Positions 46,166-56,685 are shown, counted from the stretch's first letter. The stretch is DNA of 64,000 nucleotides from Ryuthela nishihirai (GCA_038380435.1 JAWZYU010000009.1:65935901-65999900); one strand, 5' to 3'. Notes: a model not told the origin generated them from the sequence alone. Made by a program: numbers and translations.

Positions 46166-46902
46166 TGAAGATGGGGGCTCGTGTCAAGCCCTCTTAGTGG
46201 CATTGATCGATTCAATTTTTTCATCAACTCTCATGGTTGTTTTTTGTGTGGTTCAGTGCCCGCTGTCCCCACCCTCCACGGAGCCCAACAAGGGGACGCT
46301 CAGTCGGGCGCCAGGGCTACGCAGGCACTATACCCACACAGACAGTGAGCTAAGTCCTCACAAATAAATAAAAGGAAAATAAAAAGAGAAATGTGCAGAA
46401 CAAAAACATTCTACACAAATGAAACAAAGTGTAAAATATCAAAATTGTGAACGGCCAAACTGGCCTCACAAAGAAAGGATAATGACAAAAGGAAAATAAT
46501 CTCTGAGGAAACTTGCAAACCTGTACCCGGACCATGGGCAAGGTTACTCACCGCTCTGCATGGTTGACCCAAGCAGGACCTGCCCACCAGCTGATTGCTC
46601 CTGGAGTTCCCGTTTACCGGAAGCAGAGGCCCTGGAATCTGCTGCCCAACCCCGCGACAGACAGGCTCCCCAATGGCAAGGCGGCCAAAGGGGACCCCGC
46701 CAGTCATGAGCTGAGGAGAGAAGACGGGGACCCTCGGGCAACTACCAGGATCCTCCTTTCCTGGAACATGGGTCTCCGCACACGGCAAACACACAGGCGA
46801 GCATTTAAGACCCTGTGAAGGTAACCGAGCCAGTGGAACCTTCACAGGGTGGTCCCCCTCACTGTGTACAGGCGCTCGCACCGAGGGGGTGATAGTTCTG
46901 CT

Positions 46903-47170
46903 ATATCTTTGGAACATGAAAGCTGAAAGTAATAAGATATGCATCAAACGAAAGCTTGTGACATGGGAAGGGTCACAGGCTATAAAAAAATTCCTCCATG
47001 CCTCCCCCCCGAAAAAAAAGGGGAAAAATATGAAAAGAATTGTTCTACTATATCTTTTGAAAGAAGAAAAGAAAAAAAAATTCAAACTTAACAAGCTGTA
47101 TGTCAAATGAAAGCTTGTAATATCTCCAATGTCATGGGCTATCTCACACAACTCCAAAAAAAAAAAGAGG
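46903..47170 (+). repeat. Dispersed ~110-130 bp repeat, right of the LINE
   Basis: Two units. The first has CTATATCTTTGGAA, then GCATCAAACGAAAGCTTGTG and ACATGGGAAGGGTCAC. The second has CTATATCTTTTGAA, then TATGTCAAATGAAAGCTTGT and CAATGTCATGGGCTATCTCA. Each unit is followed by a C-rich and A-rich tract. This is the other half of the array interrupted by the LINE. Confidence 0.7.
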
Positions 47171-47253
47171 GGGGTGGGGGGAAAGAAAAAAATGCAGTTT
47201 ATGTTTAGGAGTCATATATTAAATAGCTTCTGAAAGTAGCTGTTTTTAGTGAC

Positions 47254-47538
47254 AAACTAAAAATATAAATTAAAAAAAAAACTGTCATTCTATATGCCCT
47301 CTAAAAAGTAGAAAATAAACCTAAAACTTATCGATGGTGCAATCGTTCACTGAATTCGTATTCACTCTAAGGGAAGATAGGGTGTCGATTTACTTGCTCA
47401 ACAAGATTACTGGTGCCCTATCTTCCTTTGAAGTGAATATGAATTTAGTGACTGATTGCACCATTGATATGTTTTAGATTTATTTTCTACTTTTTAGGGT
47501 GCTTTTAGGAAGATAGGTATTTTTTTAATTTTTAGTTT
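47254..47538. mobile_element. Foldback (palindromic) MITE, 285 bp
   Basis: Imperfect inverted arms of about 130 bp surround a loop of roughly 25 nt near 47388-47412. Left-arm blocks TCTAAAAAGTAGAAAATAAA, GATGGTGCAATCGTTCACTG and GGGAAGATAGGG pair with right-arm CCCTATCTTCC, CAGTCACTAAATTC-type and TTTATTTTCTACTTTTTAG. Arm identity is high but not perfect. No coding capacity and no clear target duplication. Confidence 0.8.
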
Positions 47539-47877
47539 ATTTATTGGCAAATGATGTTATGGAGAGGAACTGTTTCATACAATCTGTCAATGAGATTGGT
47601 AATAGGATAGGTTTGATAAGAGAAAATGAAAGTGATGCAAACTGGTCAGGTGAATGGTGCTTCATTTTTTTTCTGATTTACTTCTTTTGTGCTTATTTTG
47701 TCTATCTTATCCTTTCCCCCAAAAAAGGAGGTATACTTTTTAAGCAGTAAAAACTATGATAACTAGAATCATTCAGTATACAACTTCTTCCCATTGTAAG
47801 TTAGGAATATTTATTATTTCAGTATGACAGTATGGTTTATCATCTTTGGCAATCTGAGAATACCTATCACAATTTAG

Positions 47878-48075
47878 CTGCCCCGTGGCTGAGTGGTTAG
47901 CATGCTTGGCTACTTATCAGAGTGACCTGGGTTTGTGCCCTGGGTAAGGCACAGATGTTTGTGTTGTCTTTTTGCTGAGTTCCCATCCTCACAGACCTTC
48001 TACTGTAGTGTATAAACTGATAGGCCCCTGTCAGACCTCTGTGGCAAGTAGCTGCTTGAGGGGACATTTATTATT
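47878..48075 (+). repeat. tRNA-derived SINE, family 2
   Basis: The head is GGCTGAGTGGTTAGCATGCT with a decayed box B, GGTTTGTGCCC. The body is CAGACCTTCTACTGTAGTGT and the 3' end is GCTGCTTGAGGGGACATTTA. Sense orientation, moderately diverged. Confidence 0.88.
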
Positions 48076-48557
48076 TTAATTCATTTTACACAATTTAAAT
48101 TTACACATTTTTCTATACTTCCTACTCTTGATACCATTTTAAAACAGACGACATTTTTTGTGAGAATCACATGGGGTTTGAAGTGTAAAATGTACTTTTT
48201 TCACCATGCCATTTTTCACTGCTTAAAAACTTGAGAATTGGAATTTTTTGGTATCAGTTTCTTTTGTTGTATTGTTTTTTTTTATTCACTGAGCACTGCT
48301 TTAATATTAATGTAGATGCTTTATTCACAATTAGCAAACAAAATAAAATTTCTTTCTAGGATTGTAATGAAATATTTATGAGTAAAAACAATGCAGTGAT
48401 TTATGATTACCTAATCACCTATCTTCATTTGATCAGTAATATGATAAAGCACAGATGAAAGGAATATAAAATCTACAAAAACATAAATCAATCTTGCATT
48501 AGAAAAATATACTAAACTATAAATAATATTGACTATGAACAATTTTAGAATGTTTAC

Positions 48558-48708
48558 TTTTTGTAATTTGGAGACTTTTTTATAATATAAATCCAGTTCA
48601 CTCTTAAGGGATGTATTTTCTGCAGAGAGAAGTTCAATCATTTGGCTTACTTGAGATGCTGCTACCTCTGAATCTACATTGAAAGCAGCTCTTCCACGAG
48701 TTTTTGGC
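48558..48708 (-). CDS. AMOT: Angiomotin, window exon 2
   Basis: This 151-bp exon has one base completing an Arg codon, then 50 codons. It runs PKTRGRAAFNVDSEVAASQV, then SQMIELLSAENTSLKSELDL and YYKKVSKLQK. The last 30 residues match the QMVEMLSEENRALRQELE...YEKVARLQK helix that opens the coiled coil of vertebrate angiomotins. The acceptor is TATTCAG and the donor is GTAAAC. The phase 2 start and phase 0 end fit exons 1 and 3. Confidence 0.96.
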
Positions 48709-48949
48709 CTGAATAAAAAATTAATAAAATTCCAATATTTTACATTTTCTAAAGTTCAATGCAAAGTTTATTAAACACAAAATGAAAAGATCAATGATTT
48801 CATTTTAATATTAATAATGATTTGTATTGTAATCTAGAACAAACATAAAATCTAATGAATCTGCTTATAAATTCAGTCACTTCAGTGTTGTTAATAGGGG
48901 GGTATGATCTACTTTAATGTGTAAGCATACTGATCCTAATCTACATAAT

Positions 48950-49562
48950 AAAAGATGCCTGTCTGTCTGGCAGCCATAACTCATCGGTAAATCAACTTGC
49001 ATGCTCCAAAATTTCAGAGAATGTTTCTGGTAGTGGTCTGGATTGCAGTGCCAAATTTCAAGTCGAAAGTCCAAAAGGTGGGCTTGATAGAAGCAAAAAT
49101 ATTTTACCATGCTATTCCTATGGGAAACGGGAATCGCTGTCAAATCTATTGTTGCCATTTACTGCTCCCTAACTCTGAAAGTAAAGAGTTAAAATAGCCT
49201 TTAAATCTACCGCCGTTGCCGGATTCATCACATTTCCAAAGGCATTATTGAGGCGTTCCATTGTAGCTAGAGACCTGATTTTCCAATCCAACATGGGGTC
49301 GGGTAAGGGGAACCCACCTATGAAATTTAGTACCTTTTGGTGAAGTACGTCGGGAATTACATAATGCCAAAATCTGATGAAATAAATATCTCGATCGTTT
49401 CTCACGGGGTTCGAGAGCATGCGCCGAGCCAGTAATGACCTTTGCAACACTGGGCAATTCTTCCTGTTGGGGGTTCTTACAAAATTTACCTTTAATGCAG
49501 TGAAAATAAGAATATAACAGGTTAAAAGTGACACCCGGGCAGCACCGGATATGTTCAGCTAG
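48950..49562 (+). mobile_element. Helentron-like non-autonomous element, copy 1 (0.61 kb)
   Basis: Begins near AATAAAAGATGCCTGTCTGTC and ends with the hairpin-containing terminus CCCGGGCAGCACCGGATATG followed by TTCAGCTAGT, a form typical of Helentron and related non-autonomous elements. It shares both end regions with copy 2 immediately downstream and lacks that copy's middle. Short open frames are not conserved proteins. Confidence 0.75.
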
Positions 49563-51223
49563 TAATAAAAGAAGGTGTCTGTCTTGTGGCAGCCATAACT
49601 CATTGGGAAATCAACATACACACTTCAAATTTTCAGAGAATGTTTCTGGTTATGGTCTGGATTGCAGAGCCAAATTTCAAGTCAAAAGTCCAAAAGGGGG
49701 CTTGCTAGAAGCAAAAATATTTATCATGCTATTCCTATGGGAAGCGAGAATTGCTGTCAAATTTACTGTTGCCATTTACTGCTCCCTATGAAAGTAAAGA
49801 GCTAAACCATGGAGATAGAAAGAGAGGGAAATGCCCTATCACTTGAAAACTGTAATCGACTTCGCCATATTGCTCTTACTTGTAAGCATGCACTGTCTAT
49901 GTTAACAAACGAGAGATTGTGCAAAAACGTTAGCTCCTACATAGCATATTCCTGCAGAAATTAACCTTCAAAATGGATAAAAGGAATGATATTTCATTGG
50001 TAAGAAGTAGAAATAAAGTTTCTCTTCCGAAATTTTAAAACTTTTCATTATTTTAATTATATTGGAAAGTAGCATAGACAACTGCTATATATTGCTAAAA
50101 TTACTACTGGTTTGAAATGTCCCCTCACCCCCTTTTTTGCCTGGAGGGTATTATTTTTGAATTGCTTTTATTTGATATGTAATTTATTACAACAGATGTC
50201 CAATATGGACTTCAATATGGAAACCATAGACGAATTTGATAATAGTGTTCAACTACAGTTTTTGCAAACATTCAACCACAAAAAGGAATTAAAAAAGAGT
50301 AAATTCCCATATACCTAATAATACTACTACTATTATTAGGAAATAATTTAATTGTACCAGTATTCATACAAAACATTCACACATATGATGACAACTGACC
50401 TTTCAGCATTACTCTCTGGGTAAGAGTAACATGGCAGTTTTGGCTACAGTAGCCAACTATGCTAACTGATAGTAAGGTCGCCTCCTCCTATTCTTACTCC
50501 ATGAGTTAAACTAGCAATTAAATCTGTTGCCATTGCCAAATTTCCCATGCATTCCCCAAGGCATTATTTAAGTGTTCCATTGCAGTTAGGGACTTGATTT
50601 TCTAACCAAACATGGGTTTGGGCAGGGGGAACCTATCTACGAAAGTTGGGACCTTTCGGTAAAGTATGTCGGGAATTACAGAATGCCAAAATCTGATGAA
50701 ATAAATATCTCGATCATTTGCCACGGGCTCTGAGAGCATGCACTGTGTCATCAATGATTTTTGCAACACCAGGAAATTCTTCATGTTCAAACTGTGTAAA
50801 ATGTTGGGGGGGGGGGGAGATACTCACTAAACTAACCATTAGTGCAGGAAACAACAGAATATGCAGATTAAAAGTGAGACACGAGCTGTCACAATTTGCG
50901 TACAAGCGAAGCCATGGGCCAAGTAGAAAACCGATTTTTAAATCAATCACTAGGGCACACAAGGAACACTGTGCAGGAAATTTGGACCATGCGGACAAAT
51001 ATCACAGGAGCCATAGAGTGGCAAAAACTGTGGTAACAGAAATAAAAATCTCGATGTCAACAACGATCCAATCAAACATTGGGCAAATTTCTTCCTGTTG
51101 AAAATCTGTGCCAAAATATTGGGGGGAGGGGGGTATTTACAAAATTTACCTTTAGTGCAGTGAAAGTAAAAATGTACACATTAAAAGTGACACCGGGGCA
51201 GCGATGAGTACGTTCAGCTAGTA
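49563..51223 (+). mobile_element. Helentron-like non-autonomous element, copy 2 (1.66 kb), in tandem
   Basis: Directly abuts copy 1 head to tail. The 5' part at 49563-49800 matches copy 1 (GAATGTTTCTGGTTATGGTC and GGCTTGCTAGAAGCAAAAAT). The 3' part at 50510-51223 matches the copy 1 3' half (CCATTGCAGTTAGGGACTTG) and ends ACACCGGGGCAGCGATGAGT then ACGTTCAGCTAGT. About 0.7 kb of middle sequence (49810-50500) and extra sequence near 50870-51060 are absent from copy 1. No Rep/helicase ORF. Confidence 0.72.
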
Positions 51224-51738
51224 GACAAATAAAGTTCTTTAGTCTAAATTTTTTATGCACTAATGAAAACTACAGTACTAAAAATTACAAAATAATACAT
51301 AGTAACTATGCTCAATAACATACACATATGATATTGAAAAGTGGTCTTAATTAAGGTTCTTGTTCAGAAATAATTTGCAGTAACTATTACTTATTCTGAA
51401 GCATCCATTCTTAATCCTTTGTGTCCAGGCTTTTTCTAAAAGAAAACTTAATCAACTTTAGACCCTTATTATAGAAGTATCCAATATTTTTGGCTTACAG
51501 GAATAACTGTTAAGAAATTTTCTCTATATCCCAAAAAGTAAGTGAATGGTACAAATTAATATTAGTGTGTTTGGCTATGGAGTAAGGGAATCTGGGTTTG
51601 AGTTCAAGATAAGGTTAAAATTAAAGTTTTTAATTCTCTATGACACTGTTAAATGTTTTTAAGCACTTCAACACATGGACTATGCTATCAGGTTTCAAAA
51701 GTTATTAAGGAGAGATTTACGTACCATGCGGTAGAGTA

Positions 51739-51949
51739 GGGGATCTCAACGTGGGTTATGTCATGAGAGCTCAAAAGTCACTAGATATATGTTTTATATA
51801 TATATATACATGTTTTATTTTATTCCCATTGTTATACTATAACTATAGTTTTGTCTATCTATACAAGGGGTACACCAGTTAAATACACATTTCCAGGGGT
51901 ACATAATGAATAATGTAAGAAAAAAAATAAAAGGTTGAGAACCACTGCC
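51739..51949. mobile_element. hAT-type MITE, 211 bp
   Basis: The left end is GGGGATCTCAACGTGGGTTA and the right end, in reverse complement, is GGCAGTGGTTCTCAACCTTT. It is flanked by 8-bp duplications GTAGAGTA at 51731-51738 and GTAGAGGA at 51950-51957. Same subfamily as 5644-5852. Confidence 0.85.
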
Positions 51950-52009
51950 GTAGAGGATGGGTAATAACAGGAACTTCCAGGATGCTTTCGGTGACAAATT
52001 TAATAATCG

Positions 52010-52324
52010 ATGTTCTTATCGGCAAGTGATGTCTCAGTAGAGATTAAAAGAAGGATAATGGATGCCAATAGTCTACCCGCCTTGGCGAAGGAAATAACCA
52101 TTTATACCTTAGATAGCATAGAGTGCTTAAAAAAGCTTTTGATCTACGACATGCCTTTCGTACCCTTACTTTGGGAGTTTCGTCAGGTGGGAAGTGAGGA
52201 ACTTAAGCTAATGCAGGAGAGGCAGTTGGTTGTTGAGCATAGGGGAGGGGTGGATTGCCATAAATTGAATTGTCAGTGCCTCAGCTCCGAGTGGTTGGTG
52301 GATGTGTGGATGGCCGTAATGTAA
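52010..52324 (+). CDS. Unrecognised 104-codon open frame
   Basis: Open from ATG 52010 to TAA 52324. Composition looks protein-like, with segments such as RRIMDANSLPALAKEITIYT and QVGSEELKLMQERQLVVEHR and three Cys near the end (CHKLNCQC). I recognise no family. It lies beyond the 3' end of the Penelope copy at 52560-53990 and on the other strand, so it could be part of another degraded element or chance. No splice signals or start context support expression. Confidence 0.25.
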   Translation: MFLSASDVSVEIKRRIMDANSLPALAKEITIYTLDSIECLKKLLIYDMPFVPLLWEFRQVGSEELKLMQERQLVVEHRGGVDCHKLNCQCLSSEWLVDVWMAVM

Positions 52325-52559
52325 TCTGCATGTGACAGAGGTTGGTAGAGGGTGTGAGATTATGGTAAATCGCCAAGATCAGTGAGTGTCGAGGGAAGCT
52401 TCACTATCTGTGGTTAGTAATTCATAATTATAATGAGTGGGGTACTTTTAGTGAATTTATAAATTTTGTAAACTGAATTTTGGAGTTACGATAATTATAT
52501 TAGTGAGGGCCTGAATAATGGTTTTCATATCAGTATTGCTATTGTGAGTTGTGTGTGTG

Positions 52560-53990
52560 GAGGAGTACATTAATTGCCGATTTTAGGATGCATTATGGAA
52601 GTGTTCTAAAGGGTTTGGTGGGTGTGCATTAATGCAGGTGGCAGATGGGGATCAGCGATGAAGGAGGAGAGTGTTTAGGGGGGAGTGGTATTTCCAAGGT
52701 GTATGTTATATCCCCAAGGATCAGATGTCACGCTGGGGGGAGGGGGACAATGTCTGTATTGCAGAGTTCAGTCAGTTTTATGTTAATGAGGATATTTTCT
52801 GTGATGGCTAGTTGGAATTTGGTAGGTGGGGATACTATAATTTTAGTGGAATGAAAATCAGTGGGCAGATTGTTTTTGGTGATTGCTTGAGATAGTGCAT
52901 TTTTTTTGTAGTTTAAAATGTATTTATGCTCTTTAAGTCAGGTGTTAAATGGGCATGAGGTTTACCTATGTATTTGTCTTTGGGGAAATTTTTACCTGTG
53001 GGGTCTTTGAGTCGGATGTAATAAACTCCTCCAGAGCTGGGTATATGGCTGTGATCATTTAGAATGAGTTTGGATATAGTGTGCGACATTTTAATTGGGA
53101 CTTTATAAAGGAAAGATTTTAGGGTATTTTTAACAGAGTATGTGAAATTATTATTGATGTATGGTAGGGCTATTGTGTATTTTTGCATTTCTTTATTTAC
53201 GGGTGTTGGAGGGTTTTGGGATTGTTTGCATTTGATTCATTTGTGAATTTTGTTGATGGTGTGTGAGGTATATATCCACCCTGTTTGGTGAGTTCAAAAA
53301 TGTATTTTATTTCAATGTTTAGTGCTTCTTGCATATTGCAGCATTTATAGGCTCTGGTAAAGTGTGAGTAGAAGGTTGATAATTTGTAGTTGTTTGGGTA
53401 GGTGGAGGTGCTAGTTATGTTAGGTATGAATGTAGGTTTTCTCTATACAGATGTGTATAGTTTAGTGGAGGTAAGATGTAAGTTGATATCTAAGAATGGT
53501 AGGTGTCCATTTTGTTCCTCTTCATGTGTAAATTTAACGGTTGGGAGGATTGCATAAATTCAGATAGTAATTTCTTCAATTCTTTTTTGAGTGTTGCCAG
53601 ATGATTAATATATCACCAATATATCGGGCTAAAGTAGTGGGCGGATTTGACGTACACGAAGAACTGTGGTTTCTATATGATGCAGAACCACTTCTGCCAA
53701 CAATCCAGAGAGAGAGAGAGGGGGGGGGGGGAGCCCATTGGGACACCTTGGTTTTAGACAAAGATTTTGCCATCAGTTTGAAACCAGTTGCTTTTAGTGG
53801 CTAGGTCGAGGGCCTCTGTGTGCTAAAATATTCAGGTGCCATGGATCTGGCCACTTCAAGCCATTTGGCTTTAAGTCACATAATTGTATCGAGTACCGGT
53901 GTGTTAGGGTAGAGTGCAATAATGTCAAATCAGTGTAGGGTGCAAAAAATATATATATATATCAAGGGGGAGGGGGAGGAAGAGACTGAA
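52560..53990 (-). pseudogene. Penelope-like retroelement with GIY-YIG domain (copy C)
   Basis: The minus-strand reading covers the second half of the ORF. At about 53780-53590 are MGSP-type sequence (out of frame) and RYIGDILIIWQHSKK, where the RT YxDD has Gly for the first Asp. At about 53440-53290 is the RT-to-linker region. At about 53030-52960 is the endonuclease core SSGGVYYIRLKDPTGKNFPK and KYIGKPH. At about 52850-52730 is the C-terminal SPPTKFQLAITEN block shared with copies A and B. Stops and frameshifts are frequent, and a long G run lies near 53720. It is a different subfamily from A and B. Confidence 0.8.
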
Positions 53991-54149
53991 TTTCCAATGC
54001 AGCAAAACATTTCCCCCCTCTGTTTTACAGGTTTCCAAAAAATTTCTTGAAAAATGCATGAAATATAAATGTTAATAATTTTTTGCCTCTATTACCCTTA
54101 CTAGCATTTGAAAGGGGGAAAGGGGGAGGAGGATGGCCCCCTAGATCTG

Positions 54150-54275
54150 GCTCTGTGTACATGTATGTTGTCATTTTGCTGAGGTCTCATCTTTCTCTTA
54201 GGTCCTCTCTAGGACAAATTATACTGACAGGTTGCTGTCATAAGGTGTGGGGCTGCTTGAGAAGTTTTATAGTAT
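54150..54275 (+). repeat. tRNA-derived SINE, family 2, body fragment
   Basis: Matches the family-2 body: TGTATGTTGTCATTTTGCTG, GGTCCTCTCTAGGACAAATT, and GACAGGTTGCTGTCATAAGG then GGCTGCTTGAGAAG. The tRNA head is missing and the copy is strongly diverged. Confidence 0.65.
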
Positions 54276-54541
54276 ATAAAGCAAACATTTTCACTAGAAT
54301 TTATCAATATAGAAAAAACACTATAATATCTGAAGAAAAGTTTTTAATAAAAACTCAAAATGATCAAGCATACATAATTTAGACTCCTGCTAGCTAAATT
54401 ATTTGAGGAACTTATTCAATTCGTGATTGGTAGGAAATACTCCAACAGTAAATAAGTAATAAATCAACTACCACTATACAAAGAAATGATTAATATACTA
54501 GACATTTGAATATTATGCATAAAACCATAAAAGAAACATAC

Positions 54542-55451
54542 CTTTGGATCAACTGAGCTAATTTGGCACAACTCTCTTCCCCTTTGAAGTTGTCTCCAAT
54601 ATGAGTAAGGTCTGGGTGGGAGCGTGAAACTGAGAGTCTATCTACATTTTTTTCAACACTGTTAGTGCCCATTCCAACCCCTTCTATTCTAACTGAATTT
54701 CCCAAAATATATTCATCATTTTTGAAATATTCTGGTGTCCTCCATTTTGGATATTCTGGAGGTGGGGGGAAGCTGTTCAGATCTAAGGGTAAGTGTTGAT
54801 GATGCATTTCTTTGGTTAAATGCTTCAAAACTTCTGACTGATCCAAATAATGTTTTGGTATATCTGTTATTTCTTGAACTGACTGTTCAGGAAAAGTATT
54901 GATTTGTGTTGCTGGATAGAACATGCCAGCAGAAGTTACTATATGGGATCCTGAGGGAGCACTCCCTAAGGAAAATCCACTTGAAGAATGTTGCTGAAGT
55001 GCAGTATGTATTGCTGGTGTGTGTAAACCAGAAAATACTGTTCTTCTCGAAGAACTCTTCGGAGATGGAGGAACACTTCCACTACTACTGCCTTTTGAAG
55101 AATTTGAAGTATGATGCATTTTCGAATTATCAGTATTTGAAGTTTTCTGCCTATCTTCTTCACACTTTTCAGGTGGCCCTATACCTTGATTTATCAAATG
55201 ATTGTGTGTATCAAGAACTTTCCCTTGATTGCAGCTCTGGCCATAAAATGGTGAATTATAACCAGCAAGTGATGTATTGTTATGAATAATAAGGGTGTTA
55301 GAGGAAGCAGCATCAACATCATCTGCTACGGTTTCCTCACCCTGAGGTTCTTGTCGTATACCATTTTGCAAAACACTTTTTTCTTCAGCTGTGAGATTCT
55401 CAGTTGATGTTGAAACGTCAGTCTCACTTCCAGATAAACTTTGCTGGAAAC
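54542..55451 (-). CDS. AMOT: Angiomotin, window exon 1 (Ser-rich region with PPxY motif)
   Basis: This 910-bp exon (two bases, 302 codons, two bases) follows an acceptor TTTCAG at 55452-55453 and ends at donor GTATGT. It is not the start of the gene: the Met codon of the open frame at 55473 is intronic, and phase 1 needs an upstream exon. The product is polar and probably disordered, with SNSSKGSSSGSVPPSPKSSS, then LPLDLNSFPPPPEYPKWRTP and LSVSRSHPDLTHIGD. PPPEYP is the PPxY-type motif that in vertebrate AMOT binds WW domains of YAP and NEDD4-type ligases. The end (CAKLAQLIQR) leads into the coiled coil of exon 2. Confidence 0.92.
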
Positions 55452-55735
55452 CTGAAATATATATTTCAATCAATTAGCTTCACTAAAAAACTTAAGATAC
55501 TCTCAATAAAATAGAAAAATTAACAAAATTTAGAATTATCATACTTTTGCATAAAGTTACAATCGAAATTAATTATTACTTTTTGTTAGTCTTTTTCCAA
55601 AATTTTCAGGCTAAAAACTGTCAATTTTCTTTTTAAACATAATCTGGTTTTTACTGTGTTAGCATATGCAAATAAAATTTGTGCAGCCCCATTAGTAGCA
55701 AGATATGGATTTTTAAAATGAACTATATATCTTAT

Positions 55736-55831
55736 TTACAAGACAATTATTAGTAACTAACTAATAATTGTCTTGTAAAAACTCTTGATATAATGTCTCA
55801 TCTTTGATATAAGTTAAGACATTATATCAAG
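55736..55831. repeat. Two adjacent perfect hairpins
   Basis: Hairpin 1 has 19-bp arms at 55736-55754 and 55760-55778 (TTACAAGACAATTATTAGT and its complement) with a 5-nt loop. Hairpin 2 has 15-bp arms at 55784-55798 and 55817-55831 (CTTGATATAATGTCT and its complement) with an 18-nt loop. Both are perfect and lie about 0.3 kb upstream of window exon 1 in the intron. Confidence 0.9.
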
Positions 55832-56685
55832 TGTGAGTCAATCTTTCAATATATACACATTTTAGAGAGTTTGCCTGCTTTTTTTTTATCAAGAATTACT
55901 CCAACAGTAAGAGTTAGATAACCAGATTCAGTATATAGCTTCCCCTTGTACATAGCTTAAAGCAATGTATGAGTTTTGCCCCCCCCCCTCCAACTCCCTC
56001 ACCTCTAAAAAAAACCACTCTCCAAAAAAAGGGGGATATGCATAAATGACTGCTGAACATAACTAGTTATATCTCAAATGAAAGCTTCTGACACAGGAAT
56101 ATCATGGGCTACCTTAAATTATAAATCTGCTTTACTTCCTCCACGAAATAAAGGAAGAAGAAATTTCACAAGAGTCAATTTGAACAATTTTTATGTCAAC
56201 TGAAACCTTGTGACATGAGGAATGTTATTACCATATCTTTTAAGGAGTTTAACTGAGTTAAAGACCCTAGCAACATTAGGTAAATCTGCCAGCATATGCC
56301 ATACTTACCAATCTTAAAATTTCAGAATACTGGGAAATGTTTTCTAAATTTTATAATGAAAACATATTCAGTGACTATTCAAAATTCCTTAAATTAACAC
56401 AAAAAATATTAAGTAACCAAGTAAATAATTAAAAAAACAACAACAACAATGCAGTAAATGAGATGTATGCTCCATGTGTGATGGTCCACCCATTCATTTT
56501 ACTTTTCCTTAACGAGTTTTTACTTTATTTATGTTATTTATTATTTTGGGGGATTTTATTTTCAGTTGGCATCATCACTTTTTCTTGCCCAAGTCCACCA
56601 AAGGAGTTGAGCATGTGCAAATCCGACTTTTGATTCACAGCTGCTAATGCATGCAGAAGGACATGCCCTTCTTGCATCATAGCTA
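55832..56685. other. Unassigned intron sequence with a dispersed repeat
   Basis: Contains two diverged units of the ~110-130 bp repeat at about 56040-56260 (TATATCTCAAATGAAAGCTT, CTGACACAGGAATATCATGG and TATGTCAACTGAAACCTTGT). The rest is AT-rich and unassigned. Confidence 0.5.

Larger units (their letters stand above)
40988..46889 (-). mobile_element. I/jockey-type LINE, near full length (5.9 kb), inactive
   Basis: The minus-strand non-LTR retrotransposon is bounded by 13-bp target duplications, TGATAGCTCTGCT at 40975-40987 and TGATAGTTCTGCT at 46890-46902 (one mismatch). In order it carries a 5' UTR of about 0.7 kb, ORF1 with zinc knuckles, and ORF2 with endonuclease, reverse transcriptase and RNase H, then a 3' UTR of about 0.45 kb ending CCCCAAACAGCCAACC. 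It is much less AT-rich than the host introns. Frame breaks in both ORFs make it non-autonomous now, but the near-perfect target duplication suggests a fairly recent insertion. Confidence 0.93.

Noticed and set aside
55452..55473. Met codon at 55473 as the start of the Ser-rich protein
   Set aside because: The bases up to 55452 form a splice acceptor (TATATTTCAG) and the exon begins in phase 1, so the ATG is intronic.
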